DNA from: Amoebophrya sp. AT5.2
Taxonomy: Eukaryota; Sar; Dinophyceae; Syndiniales; Amoebophryaceae
NCBI GenBank assembly: GCA_005223375.1
Contig: RXOD01003869.1
Location: forward strand, 1 to 41,941
Direction of reading: 5' to 3'
DNA: 41,941 bases
Shown: positions 10,579 to 20,546 of the stretch, in pieces
How the letters are laid out: each line of letters opens with the position of its first letter
How positions within the stretch are numbered: position 1 is the stretch's first letter
Translations under genes and position numbers: made by a program
The notes under the pieces: model-generated
What the model saw: only the letters and a program-made list of their open reading frames with translations
Database searches by the model: none
Told to the model about the DNA's origin: nothing

Positions 10579-13500
10579 ATGGTTTTCGTATCTACTTCTA
10601 CACGACATCGACAGAAGACGCGTCCTAGACTACTACGCCAGCAGTTGCGCAACATTTTCCGCGACGTCTTCTACAATGGCGTTTGTGCTGCAGCAGGTGG
10701 GGGATTGCAGCTTTGTTTGAACAACGCGACAAAGCCAATCTGTTTGCTCTTGTTGGCTTCTTGTCTCAGCTGCCGGATTCGGTCCACACGCGCGTGCGCG
10801 TCATTCTTTCTATTTCGCGTGCTCGCTGCGTGGCTCGTTCTTGTTCCGTTCCTCGCGCCGGAACCCGCTGCGGCCCAACACTACGCGCCGGCAGTGCGAG
10901 TGCCGTACAATCTGTATCGGGATGCCGGCGAGGGCACGAGGAAAGCCTCCCCGACGAGGCGAAGGAGCAGAGCTTCGTATTGCTCCGAGCTGGGTCCGCC
11001 CAATGTGCAGCATTTCTTTCGGAGCCACCCCTCCTACCACCGCGAGGTGTCGCCTCTGGCGGTGCTCTTCGGACACACGATGCCGGTACACAGCCCACCG
11101 AACGCAACAGCGACTCCCGGCGCGGCGCAGCAGATGCTCCTGCAGCCAACGGCTAGTAAATCGCTGTCGCTTTCATCTACCGTTCAAATTGAGGAGAAAG
11201 AGGTTGCAGCGGACCACGCCGGGCCGCGAGTAATTTTTACTACAACCGAGCAGGAGCAGAATGCGAGAGATCCGCAAGGGCCGGCTGCCGACGCCCTCGC
11301 CCGGTGGCGCAAGCAGGTCGAACTGTTGCGACTCGCGCTCCGCTACGCAACCGAGGCCGGTAAAGCTCATGACGGCTTTTTGCTTTTCGGACTTGGATGC
11401 GGGGTTTTCGAGCTGTTTTTCCCGTGCGCCACAGACGAACGCATGCTGAGGGTCGACGAAATCGAGGACCCCTGGCCCGATCACCACCACACCTCCATGT
11501 TGAAGCGGCACGCAGAAGCGAAGGCGGAGCTGGCGCTGCTCCGCGGCCAGTACAAGAAGCTCGTGCAGAGGCTTGCGGACACGTGCGAAGCATCCATGCG
11601 GAACCGATTCGTGCACACCGCGGATCGCGAGTGCCGAGACGCGTTTCCATTGGGCGGCGAACTGCCGGACGAAAGCGCACGCTTTGGGCCGCGCGCCGGG
11701 CGGCAGCCCATTCCGGTTTTGAAGGAGCTGTTCGTGGAGTACCGCGAAAACAGCACGATGTCAATACGGGCGCTGTCGTACCAGAAGGACCACAATCACT
11801 GGGGCGACAAGAGAGTCAGCGAGAAGCTATCCCACTTGTTCGCAGAGGTGGTCGGCACGTTTTTCCCTAAGGAGAAGGGCGGCAACCCGCAGTTGGGAAA
11901 CACTCGAGTAAAAAATACCGCCGCGGGGGTGGAAGCCCCGATCATCTTCGGCGGGGCACGACTTTACCCGGCCGCGATTCGGGGCTTCGGAGCAGGGCAC
12001 GCTGTTGAGGAAAGCGGAGGTTCGAAGATCACCTCAACATCTGCCGCTGCTGGATGGAAAGACAGCAAGGGGACGTCAAAAGGCACAAAAGCTTCGGTGA
12101 CGACAACTGAGGACGCAACGCCCCAAGAGCCCCGAACGCTCGAGGAAGTGGACGAAGCGTCGTGGTGGGGGCTGGTGGCAAAATTGCATAGCTACTCCTG
12201 CGCCATGTACTACGCTTTTCAGGTACAGAGCGCGTTTGTCCGGGACGTGATTCCCAGCACCTTCGCCGGCATCAGAAACTTTACGTCGTCTTCGGGGGCA
12301 GATGAAGGATCGCCTTCTACGGCTTCCGCCTCCTCGTCGCCAGCTTCGCCAGCTCAGATGTGGTCCCCGCTGTGGTCGACGAGCAGTGCTGTGGATGACA
12401 ATGATGACACCGACGGCGAATCCAGCCTGTGGGACAGCCTTGCTACTCCTGGCCCGCAACCGCAACGACCGAACACTGCGCGGCCGAAACACAATAGTAC
12501 CCAAATTGACCAGTGGGATCCCGCAACTGGGCACGCTCTGGCGGACACTCGTCGAGGGACCGCGCAGCGTGAGGCCGAACGGTGCAGCTTCGGCCTCGTT
12601 CGCTGGTGGCACACGACGATATGGTCCGAGCGGCGCGGCGAGGGCGAGGAGCAGTTTCGAACCCTTCTCGAGGGAACGAAATCGATTGAAACGCACTGGC
12701 GCGTCGCGGGCCATCCAACCATGGCGCAGGTGCGGGACCTCGTGCTTGGGCGCACGCCGATGTTGGTGCCACTTCTCTTCCGCCTGCAGTCGGGAGTTTG
12801 CGCCGCGTGGCAGGCTGAGAAGACTTCGGCGACCCTGATGGAAAGGAGAAAGGAGCTCGACACGGATGCGGCAGTGCGGGCGGTGGGTCGAAGCGCCTAC
12901 TCTGTTCGAAATCTGATGCTGCCAGAACTCGTCCGCCCACAAACAGATGACAGAAATGCTGAATCAGTATCATATTCAGACTCACGAACCGCTTTGGGTG
13001 TGGTCCCAGCACGCCATGACGATGCCCCATCCCGGCCGCGAGTTCGCCTGTTGATGGTTGTGTGGCGTGCGGCGGATGTGCTGCGGTACTTGCGCAATAT
13101 CCAGCTTTGGCAATGTTACGCGGAAAAACAGAACTACGAGTTCGTGCTGCAGGCGCTGCCGCCGAAGTTTCTGGAAATTCCTCCCGCGGAGAAAATGACG
13201 TACTACGCGAACCTCACGACCTGGGTTAAGGACGACGAAATATTCGGGGCACGGGACGAAAGCAATTCCACGCGTCGATTTGCGAGAATCCGTCGCGCCC
13301 TGAACGTCCGGAGGAAGCGACTGGCGAGCGGAAGGGAGCCGCAAAGACCGGTGCAAGTGCTGGGGCGAGCCGATGTGGATGAGGCTCCGCCCGGAGGAGG
13401 TGTTGACGTTGAGCACCAACAGGAGGGGGAAATAAGTCAAAATTCGGTGTTGGGGGCGGAGTCGTTCGCTCTGCTCAAGAGGTGGCGGACGCGCGACCGG

Positions 13501-15510
13501 GGCGGCGAGGAGCTCGCCAAGCAGCCCTGGTTTCGCCTGCGGTGGTGGCGCATGCGGGAGCATCTGCTGAAAAACAGCGTGGATCCGGTGGACATTCTGA
13601 TCACTGTGGACGTGGACACGCTGCCGAATCCCGCCTGCCTGTCCGACGTCGCGCTGCACCGGCTGGTCGACCGGCACGACATCGCGATTAAGGACACCCC
13701 CCCCTTCTCCGAGGTGAACACCGGCGGCCTCATGGTGGTGCGGAACAGCGTGTGGTCGCGCATGTACCTGGAGGAGCTGTGCGAAACGCTGCAGCAGTTG
13801 TACTTCACGCCCGCGCAGCACCCAGACATGGTGTCCACGACAGAGGCCGTGCTGCACGTTCTGCGCGTGGAGGTGCTCGCAAAACTACAAAAACTGCTCA
13901 CGTTCGTGAGCGACGACGAGTTGCTGGCGAGGGACAACTCGGAACTGCTGGCGCAGGACGAGGGGGAAGGTGGGGTCGTGGCGGAACCGGAGTCCGAAGA
14001 TTCGTCCGCAGCTAGCGACTCCTCCATCTCTGCAATGCTGACCTCGACGTCGGAAGACGAAATGAGCGATGAGAGCGGGAATTACACCAAAGATGATCAG
14101 GAACCTCCGAGGACATTTGCGGTGCGGCTCACCGCAGGGGAGGCGGCCGCACTGAAACAGAATGCGGAGAACATCGTGAGGCGGATCGATCTGAGCCACT
14201 GCTGGCGGTCGTACAACACAGCGCTGCGGTCACAGGTGAACGCTGCGAAATGCTGGAACGAACAAGTGGACGGCATGTTGCGCATTCTAAAGCTCCTACC
14301 AAAATTTAACAGCCGGGGGAGAGCCACGATCGTCGCAGCGCTGAAGAACCTCTCGTACGGACCACAGTACAACAGCGTGGGCTCGCTAGGGGGGGAACTG
14401 CGGAGAGACTACGAGCACGAGCTGAGCGGGGGGCCCGTCGTGCCGGACGGAAGCAGCGGCCGGGGCGGAGGAGGGAACGCCAAGGAAGCGGCCGCGAGCG
14501 GCCCGGGACTCGCGCACTTGGTGAGTACGGAACTGAAACAGCGGGTGCTTGCAGTATCGTTCCCGGATTCAGTGCGGTGGAATCACGTGCAAAAAGAGCG
14601 TGAGGCCGCGGCGCCAGGTAATCACCCCTTCAGGGCGCGCGCGGGCGCAGAGGCGGACGAGACGAGGGGTCCACGTAATGCTGCAACGGATGCAGGAAAT
14701 AATGCACGCGAGTCAAGAACTTCTACTACGAATTTAGAAAAGGAGGAACCCTCTACGCCTGTTGCCGCACTCTCCCCGGCGCAGCGCGACGCTGCGCTTC
14801 GTTTTTGGCCCGTCGCCAAGCGCAACCAGTATCTGCAGGAGTCCACTTACCGCTTTCAGCACTGGCTGTATTATTCCGTCGAGGTGGGCATCCCGTCCTT
14901 CCGGCAAAAATCGCTCTCCGAAGTCGTGCACTTCGTCGACCCAAGGAAACTGGAGATGAACTTCCGCCCGACGCAATTTGGCTACATGCCGCCTGTCGTA
15001 GTGGAAAAACTGGACGAAGGGGGAGTGCGCCACCCGGGACGCATCGCGGAGGTCCATGTCGGGTTCACGCCTTTTGTGGCTCACTGGGCCGGGCTGCGCT
15101 GGGGCGAAAAGATGGCGAGCATGTTCTGGTACCTGAAGAGGTTCAATGGCACGGAGGCTTTGCTAGCGGCTGGTGCTGAGCAAACGCAAAGCGCAAAAAC
15201 CCGGAGCACAGCGTCAACACCGAAGACCATCCCATGGTACGACTACGATGGCCTGCATGCCGGGAAAATGTTCAACGCGTCCTTGTTTGAAAATTCTGAC
15301 CACGCTGCAACTTGTCCTCTATCTCCTTCTTCTAGAACGGCTTGCGGAAGCGGATTGGACAACATGGGAAAACAATTGTTCGAAGCGTACAACGGGAGAG
15401 AAGTGTGCGCCTGGGCGGACGCAACGGCGGAGAAAAGCGTTTGCCAGCCCGGAACACCGTACCACAGACTGCTGATGTGCAGGGGAGCAGGAGAGTGGCT
15501 GTGCGGCTAA
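10579..15510 (+). CDS. Very large GT-A glycosyltransferase, GT34-like (type II membrane protein)
   Basis: Single-exon protein of 1,643 residues. A hydrophobic stretch at about residues 75-95 (FFLFRVLAAWLVLVPFLA) looks like a signal anchor, so the enzyme probably sits in the Golgi or ER with its catalytic part in the lumen. The catalytic region begins near residue 820 (RVRLLMVVWRAADVL). It contains the metal-binding DxD motif D1011-V-D1013 in DILITVDVDTLPNP, followed by NTGGLMVVRNSVWSRM, which matches the NaG-[VL]-[FL]-xRNS pattern of GT34 (MNN10/GMA12-type) transferases. Near residue 1502, FVAHWAG resembles the C-terminal H-F/W-AG motif of that group. Family enzymes are usually 300-500 residues; here long low-complexity insertions separate the motifs and an 800-residue N-terminal region precedes them. 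The first in-frame ATG was chosen. Sugar donor and acceptor cannot be told. Confidence 0.85.
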   Translation: MVFVSTSTRHRQKTRPRLLRQQLRNIFRDVFYNGVCAAAGGGLQLCLNNATKPICLLLLASCLSCRIRSTRACASFFLFRVLAAWLVLVPFLAPEPAAAQHYAPAVRVPYNLYRDAGEGTRKASPTRRRSRASYCSELGPPNVQHFFRSHPSYHREVSPLAVLFGHTMPVHSPPNATATPGAAQQMLLQPTASKSLSLSSTVQIEEKEVAADHAGPRVIFTTTEQEQNARDPQGPAADALARWRKQVELLRLALRYATEAGKAHDGFLLFGLGCGVFELFFPCATDERMLRVDEIEDPWPDHHHTSMLKRHAEAKAELALLRGQYKKLVQRLADTCEASMRNRFVHTADRECRDAFPLGGELPDESARFGPRAGRQPIPVLKELFVEYRENSTMSIRALSYQKDHNHWGDKRVSEKLSHLFAEVVGTFFPKEKGGNPQLGNTRVKNTAAGVEAPIIFGGARLYPAAIRGFGAGHAVEESGGSKITSTSAAAGWKDSKGTSKGTKASVTTTEDATPQEPRTLEEVDEASWWGLVAKLHSYSCAMYYAFQVQSAFVRDVIPSTFAGIRNFTSSSGADEGSPSTASASSSPASPAQMWSPLWSTSSAVDDNDDTDGESSLWDSLATPGPQPQRPNTARPKHNSTQIDQWDPATGHALADTRRGTAQREAERCSFGLVRWWHTTIWSERRGEGEEQFRTLLEGTKSIETHWRVAGHPTMAQVRDLVLGRTPMLVPLLFRLQSGVCAAWQAEKTSATLMERRKELDTDAAVRAVGRSAYSVRNLMLPELVRPQTDDRNAESVSYSDSRTALGVVPARHDDAPSRPRVRLLMVVWRAADVLRYLRNIQLWQCYAEKQNYEFVLQALPPKFLEIPPAEKMTYYANLTTWVKDDEIFGARDESNSTRRFARIRRALNVRRKRLASGREPQRPVQVLGRADVDEAPPGGGVDVEHQQEGEISQNSVLGAESFALLKRWRTRDRGGEELAKQPWFRLRWWRMREHLLKNSVDPVDILITVDVDTLPNPACLSDVALHRLVDRHDIAIKDTPPFSEVNTGGLMVVRNSVWSRMYLEELCETLQQLYFTPAQHPDMVSTTEAVLHVLRVEVLAKLQKLLTFVSDDELLARDNSELLAQDEGEGGVVAEPESEDSSAASDSSISAMLTSTSEDEMSDESGNYTKDDQEPPRTFAVRLTAGEAAALKQNAENIVRRIDLSHCWRSYNTALRSQVNAAKCWNEQVDGMLRILKLLPKFNSRGRATIVAALKNLSYGPQYNSVGSLGGELRRDYEHELSGGPVVPDGSSGRGGGGNAKEAAASGPGLAHLVSTELKQRVLAVSFPDSVRWNHVQKEREAAAPGNHPFRARAGAEADETRGPRNAATDAGNNARESRTSTTNLEKEEPSTPVAALSPAQRDAALRFWPVAKRNQYLQESTYRFQHWLYYSVEVGIPSFRQKSLSEVVHFVDPRKLEMNFRPTQFGYMPPVVVEKLDEGGVRHPGRIAEVHVGFTPFVAHWAGLRWGEKMASMFWYLKRFNGTEALLAAGAEQTQSAKTRSTASTPKTIPWYDYDGLHAGKMFNASLFENSDHAATCPLSPSSRTACGSGLDNMGKQLFEAYNGREVCAWADATAEKSVCQPGTPYHRLLMCRGAGEWLCG

Positions 15511-16691
15511 CGGTGTGCCGCGGTCGTTCTTGTGAATGCACCTTCGCGCAAGCCGCGGGCTCATTCACAAGGATCCGCCGCAAAGTTGTGTGCCGAGGGC
15601 TGACGTGAAGCTAGAGCAGACCACGAGAACGTGATGTCACAAAGATGATGCTGAAACATTCGCCTGAGAAAGTGGGCACCCCCGCCCACGACTCACTAGG
15701 CGGAGTCGTCGCAACTACTTGTTTGCCTACGAAATCTTCACGCGCTCAGTTGGGACAAACTACTGAAACTGTACATTGATCAAGAGCTGCAACTGCGGCG
15801 GAATGGATGCATCAGCAAAGTAGAACTGGTAGCGCACCGGTGGCGGTTTCGTGAAGAATGAAACGGGAAGCAGATGAAGCAGAACCATGTTGATGAAGAT
15901 CTAGGCATACTCTCTGCGTCGACTGGCTCCAGATACTCTTTTTTGAATCATCTATGCTGGTTGGTGAAAAACAAAAAGTTGTAAGTTTTCGGACGCAATG
16001 GCAATGGCTACAAGCTCCTGCATCGGTTTTCTTTGTTTTGGCCTGTGTGTCGGGATACCAGAGTCCGGTTCATGATGTCGGAGAGAGTCTGGAACTTCGG
16101 TCGAAATCGCGGCCCCCACTGACCATCCTTGTAATCCGATTGAGCATGGATCAATGTCAATCAATCTCGGTTGTCCACGAGCATACGAGTATTTATGATT
16201 CAGGCAGAGGCAGACGTAAGGGCCACCGAGCCACGAGCGTGCTGACATGAGTGGTGTAGGCTCCCCGCCAACTACTCTTCGGACATCCTTGTAGTAGAGA
16301 TAGGGTGCGAAAAGTACTAGGGTGCAGCGACGGAGTCGCGGCACGGGGGAGGGGAGCAATGCGAACGTGGAGAACGCAGACCGAGCACGACATGCTACGG
16401 AGGGGGGGAACACGACAGGACGCTTTGGACCGCAAAAAGTGGAGGGAGATGGGGAAAACAGAACCGATAGAAAGGGCACAGGATAGACCTGCTATGCCCC
16501 TGACAATCCAACAACTCGCACGCAATGGAGGAAGAAAGAGAAACATGGGACAATCATAGGCGTTTACCGCCGCAGGATTAAAATCATCAGATTTGCTTTT
16601 CTGAGAAGAGCAGGACGACCCCTTTTTCTTTACAGCGTAAAACAATGTAGATTTACGTTGTCGCATCGATCAGAGTCGATTCTTACCGAAA
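15511..16691. other. Intergenic region
   Basis: About 1.2 kb. A minus-strand open frame (16,479-15,952, 175 codons) shows no recognisable domain and I do not accept it as a gene. No tRNA, repeat or promoter motif was recognised. Confidence 0.55.
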
Positions 16692-19193
16692 ATGTCCGCA
16701 CCCTCGCATTTATCGCGGCGCGCCTTTGGCGCTTTCCGCCATGTGGAAGATCGACTTCCGGGAACCACGCGGACAGCTACAACACTTGGTGCTTCGTCTA
16801 TGTCGAGCACATCATCAAGACCATCTTTGGTGGCGCGCGAGCCACTTTCATCCTCCTGCTCGTCCTCTTCCAACAGAATACTTCCGACATTACCACCAGC
16901 CGCATCAAGCTTAATGCCCAGGACGGCTACAGTTGCATGTGCATCACCACTCCTATCACGGAGGGCCTTCGCGACCAAGTTTGCCGTAAAGACGTCGCGG
17001 CGTGGCGGACTGCAGCGCCCGAGTGTTGTCTACCGGGACCTGACGGAGTCGGAGGAAGCTGCGACAGGGAACAAGAACAAGATCAGATACGACGCAATGC
17101 AGGCGGCCGCGATGGCAAAGCTGGACTCCATCTTCGACGCGCTCGTCAAGCAGCGGACGGACGTGGCCAAGGGTCGAATTGCCTTCAAGCGAATGGAATC
17201 CATGGGCAAAACGCCTTCTTCTACACCAAGGACGGACGCGAAAGCAAAGGCAAAAAATCCGGAAGATCACCCAGCAGGAGCAGCTCCTGTGGACGAACTT
17301 CTACCCACCGCCACCGCTCCATCTGGTCTCCCGCCCGGCCTGTATTTGTATGGGCCTGCGGGTAGTGGGAAGTCGATGTGCATGGACCTTTTGTTCCACT
17401 GCCTCCAGGCTGCCGGGGTGAAGACCAAGCGACAGCACTTCCACGAGTTTTTGTACACCGTGCACCGGGAGCTGTTCAAGCTGCGGAAGGAGCAGAAGGC
17501 CAACGGCGTGGACGCTCTCCGCAGGTTCGCGGAGGATTTGAAGCGGGAGTGCGACGTTTTGTGCTTCGACGAGGTGGCGATCACGACCATCCAGGACTGT
17601 ACCATCCTGGCGCCGCTGCTGCAGCGCATGTTCGAGGCGAAAATCTGTCTGGTGGCCACCTCGAACCGGGCGCCCGAGTCGTTGTACGAGGATGGACTAA
17701 ACCGCTACCTGTACATCCCGCCGCTGCTGGAGGTGCTGCACGCCAACATGGACGTGGTGACCGTGGAGAGCACTGACTACCGCCAGCAAAAGTACGAAAA
17801 CTTTGCGGAGGAACGGGAGGGCCTGAAGCTGTTTTTCAGTAAAGCGGAGAAGGACGAGGCAGAAGAGTTCCTGAGGCAAGATCAAAGGATGTTGACAACG
17901 GCCCACTCCCTGCCAATTGGGTACGGGCGCGTCCACACCTGCCCGAGATGCTCTGAGGACCTCCGCACGTCCCGCTTTTCCTTTTCCGAGTTGTTCAACG
18001 GGCCGCCGTACCTCGGCGCGGATGACTTCAACAGCATCTGCGCCCAGTTCCACACGATAATCCTCGACGAGCTGCCGATTCTGGAGGTGGCGGACCACAA
18101 CCAGGCCAAGCGGCTCTGCAACTTCTTGGACTGCGCGTACGAGCACCACGTGAAGATCGTTTGCGTGGACATGGCGAGTTCGGAGGTCACCCACCTGTTC
18201 AAGAACCTGGTGCCGCTGGAGTTTCTGGACGTGGCCACCATCATCAGGGAAAACAACAAGGCAGGCAGTGGCAGTGCTGGTGCTGGTGCTGCTGGAGGAG
18301 AGTCTTCAGGGTCCTCGGGCGTGCTAGCAGGATCCGGCGACCAGGACGCGTCTGCGGCGAGCAGTGGCGTGCTGTCCGCAGTGCGTGCAGTCGAGGAAGT
18401 CGTCGGGAAGCAGCAGCAGTCGTGCTATTTCTTGTCGGCGGACCACAAAGACTGGTCGGTGGAGAGCAAAATCGTCACCACCTCGTCGAGCGCGACGGCG
18501 ACGGGGACGGCCAAGGGAGCTCCTAGAAGGGGGGGGCCCGGGCCGTCGCCCTCCTCGCCGCCGCAACAAGGTTCTCTGGATTTGTTTCTGGAAATCGGCG
18601 ACAACGAAGAGCAGAACCACCGGCAATATGCGACGGCCTCTGCGATACCCGGGATGGGCGGAAGCGGGACAGCTATGAGGAGGAGCAACAGCGCGTCGAC
18701 CGCCACGGGCAGCTTCGCCGCGCACGAAATTCAGGACCATCCTAGCCTTTGGAAGAGGCTAAAAAGCGCACGCCCAACGCGGCTTGATCACGACGAGCAC
18801 ACGAAGTTCAACGCCGATCTGCGCACGCGAGCGACGACGAACGTGGAGAGTCCCTCAAACTCCGTTTTTGCACGAAATACGACAGGAGTAGAACACGAGG
18901 GCAGCGCGAAGCCTGACATGGAGATCTGGAAGCAGGACGAAAAAGGGATGCCGCAGGTAACCAAGTCGTGGGACGAGAAGCGGCGTGTGTCCCAGAGCGA
19001 ATGGGAGGCCGCGGACCCAACCGCGGAACAGCACACCGTCAAGGGAGTGTTCGTGGCCGCGATAGCGAGTCTGCACGAAACTGGGTTCGCCGTGAAACGA
19101 GCCATCTCTAGGCTGCAGGAAATGCAGACGCGCAGCTACCAGGAGGAATGGAAGAGAAGGCGCGCTGCTGCTTCTGGGGTCGACGCGGCGTGA
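16692..19193 (+). CDS. AFG1/LACE1/ZapE-type AAA ATPase, mitochondrial
   Basis: Single exon, 833 residues. The P-loop ATPase has Walker A GPAGSGKS at 221-228 followed by MCMDLLF. Next come the family motif FHEFLYTVHREL (in place of FHEFMLDVH), Walker B VLCFDEVAIT with D293-E294, and ATSNRAPESLY at about 323-333, where the asparagine and arginine match the sensor region. The C-terminal family block (FHTIILDELPIL...YEHHVKIVCVD) ends near residue 515. AFG1 proteins handle misfolded or surplus inner-membrane proteins, including respiratory-complex subunits. Residues 1-100 are rich in Ser, Arg and Ala, suiting a mitochondrial targeting sequence. Unusual is the extra C-terminal part of about 300 residues, Ser/Gly/Ala-rich; typical family members have 375-480 residues. 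ATG context accgaaaATG has A at -3. Confidence 0.93.
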   Translation: MSAPSHLSRRAFGAFRHVEDRLPGTTRTATTLGASSMSSTSSRPSLVAREPLSSSCSSSSNRILPTLPPAASSLMPRTATVACASPLLSRRAFATKFAVKTSRRGGLQRPSVVYRDLTESEEAATGNKNKIRYDAMQAAAMAKLDSIFDALVKQRTDVAKGRIAFKRMESMGKTPSSTPRTDAKAKAKNPEDHPAGAAPVDELLPTATAPSGLPPGLYLYGPAGSGKSMCMDLLFHCLQAAGVKTKRQHFHEFLYTVHRELFKLRKEQKANGVDALRRFAEDLKRECDVLCFDEVAITTIQDCTILAPLLQRMFEAKICLVATSNRAPESLYEDGLNRYLYIPPLLEVLHANMDVVTVESTDYRQQKYENFAEEREGLKLFFSKAEKDEAEEFLRQDQRMLTTAHSLPIGYGRVHTCPRCSEDLRTSRFSFSELFNGPPYLGADDFNSICAQFHTIILDELPILEVADHNQAKRLCNFLDCAYEHHVKIVCVDMASSEVTHLFKNLVPLEFLDVATIIRENNKAGSGSAGAGAAGGESSGSSGVLAGSGDQDASAASSGVLSAVRAVEEVVGKQQQSCYFLSADHKDWSVESKIVTTSSSATATGTAKGAPRRGGPGPSPSSPPQQGSLDLFLEIGDNEEQNHRQYATASAIPGMGGSGTAMRRSNSASTATGSFAAHEIQDHPSLWKRLKSARPTRLDHDEHTKFNADLRTRATTNVESPSNSVFARNTTGVEHEGSAKPDMEIWKQDEKGMPQVTKSWDEKRRVSQSEWEAADPTAEQHTVKGVFVAAIASLHETGFAVKRAISRLQEMQTRSYQEEWKRRRAAASGVDAA

Positions 19194-19890
19194 CCGACTA
19201 CAACAGCGTCGAAAGTAGAAAACGATCGGTAGGCAGCACGTACTGAAGAACATGCGTATCTTTATCCAATATCGGCATAGTAGCACGAGCACGACCACCT
19301 TCAGCCGCTTCAACACACAACACATTCATATTTATCATCATAGGTACGCACTCTCGTCGTCGTCGTTAGCGTTACCGAGCTACGCTTGAATGCTGGTACG
19401 GTGCTAGTTTTTTTAGTACGACCTCGACCAGCGTGAGGAAGAGTAACGTAAGCTAAAGAAGTGTGCTGGGTAGGATAAATCACGGCAGGAGCAGCCGCCG
19501 TTGCGGACATGGTGAGCGAGAACAGCCATTCATGAATCTAGTGCAGTAGCATGATCATGCTCATACAATAGAATAATGGCGCTTCATCTGCTTGCGGCGC
19601 GCTTCAGTCATCTTCCAATGTGTAAAGGGCCTTCGGCGTGGAGTGCTTCCTCGGAACTACGATCACGACGACGCCGCGTACGCGCGAAAATCCAAGTAAG
19701 TTTGCTACCGCCCATGGGAATCGTCCCTCACGACACGCAGTTTTCAGTGCGCCTAGTCATCCTGGTTTTCGCTTGTGCCTGCCGCGACATCTCGCCAACA
19801 GACACACAGACATACATTATCGCTCATTGCTACCCACGGACTTCGTTTTGGATCACATTCATATTTATTTATCTGGCATGTTAACGCACG

Positions 19891-19891
19891 G

Positions 19892-19935
<44 letters not shown>

Positions 19936-19954
19936 CTGATTGATTGATTGATTG
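19891..19954 (+). repeat. (GATT)n microsatellite
   Basis: About sixteen units of gatt/attg in a row with one interruption (gactg) near 19,934. Translated on the minus strand it produces a spurious repeated SINQ peptide, so frames crossing it are artefacts. Confidence 0.97.
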
Positions 19955-20408
19955 GTCATCTTCGGTAGCCGCCGATGAGGCGACCACCTGAAAGTACTTA
20001 CACAAAGTGAAAGGGATGATGTCGTGTTCGACGGTAATTGATCTTCGCAGGGGGGTGCGCTGCACACAGTCAAAAAAATCCAGTTTTGAAGTTGATGTGA
20101 AGAAAAGACGCGGAGCTCAAGCTATTAGGCACCAGGCGTACTTAATACATTCATATACACGGTTTAGGTCGGTCTCGGTGCTCAAGCGACGCTAGTTAGC
20201 CCGGGTTTGGCCGCGGTAGTAGTTTACTCTGATAGCCTTAGCCCCTTAATACCCTAACACTAACTCGTTGATTAGTAGCATAAAGTGCGCGAGGTTCGGC
20301 GCTCGTAATTCCCCAGCAGCATAGGCATCACGTCAGTTCACAATTAATCGGCCTCGTCGAGAATGAAAGACAAATAGAACCACGTCTATCGCGCCCTGAA
20401 GAGTTTAG

Positions 20409-20416
20409 TATAAAAA
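20409..20416 (+). promoter_or_regulatory. TATA-like box upstream of the acylated-protein gene
   Basis: The sequence tataaaaa lies 131 bp upstream of the ATG at 20,547 and is followed by a GC-rich run. A TATA box here would be noteworthy because dinoflagellates are generally reported to lack a canonical one. A single match in fairly AT-rich DNA is weak evidence. Confidence 0.25.
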
Positions 20417-20546
20417 CCCGCGCCGGAGTTGTACAAGGAAGAACAAGTAGAAGTGTATCATCAACATCACCATCTTCTTTCTCTACATCGGACGAGCATC
20501 GGCGGAAAGAAGAATCCTATGCCTATCGCAGAGTAAAAACAAAAAA

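Larger units (their letters stand above)
19194..20546. other. Intergenic region with a GATT microsatellite and a TATA-like box
   Basis: About 1.35 kb. It contains the tetranucleotide repeat at 19,891-19,954 and a TATA-like sequence at 20,409-20,416, both listed separately. Open frames here are short and unconvincing. The stretch just upstream of the next ATG is A-rich (gtaaaaacaaaaaaATGG). Confidence 0.6.

Noticed and set aside
15952..16479. 175-codon minus-strand open frame
   Set aside because: No domain, low-quality composition, and it lies in an intergenic region of an otherwise one-strand array.
16658..17365. Alternative plus-strand frame of 235 codons over the 5' part of the ATPase gene
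   Set aside because: Overlaps the AFG1-type gene in another frame and lacks its motifs; a shadow frame.
19753..20073. Minus-strand frames with repeated SINQ peptide
   Set aside because: Produced by translating the GATT microsatellite.
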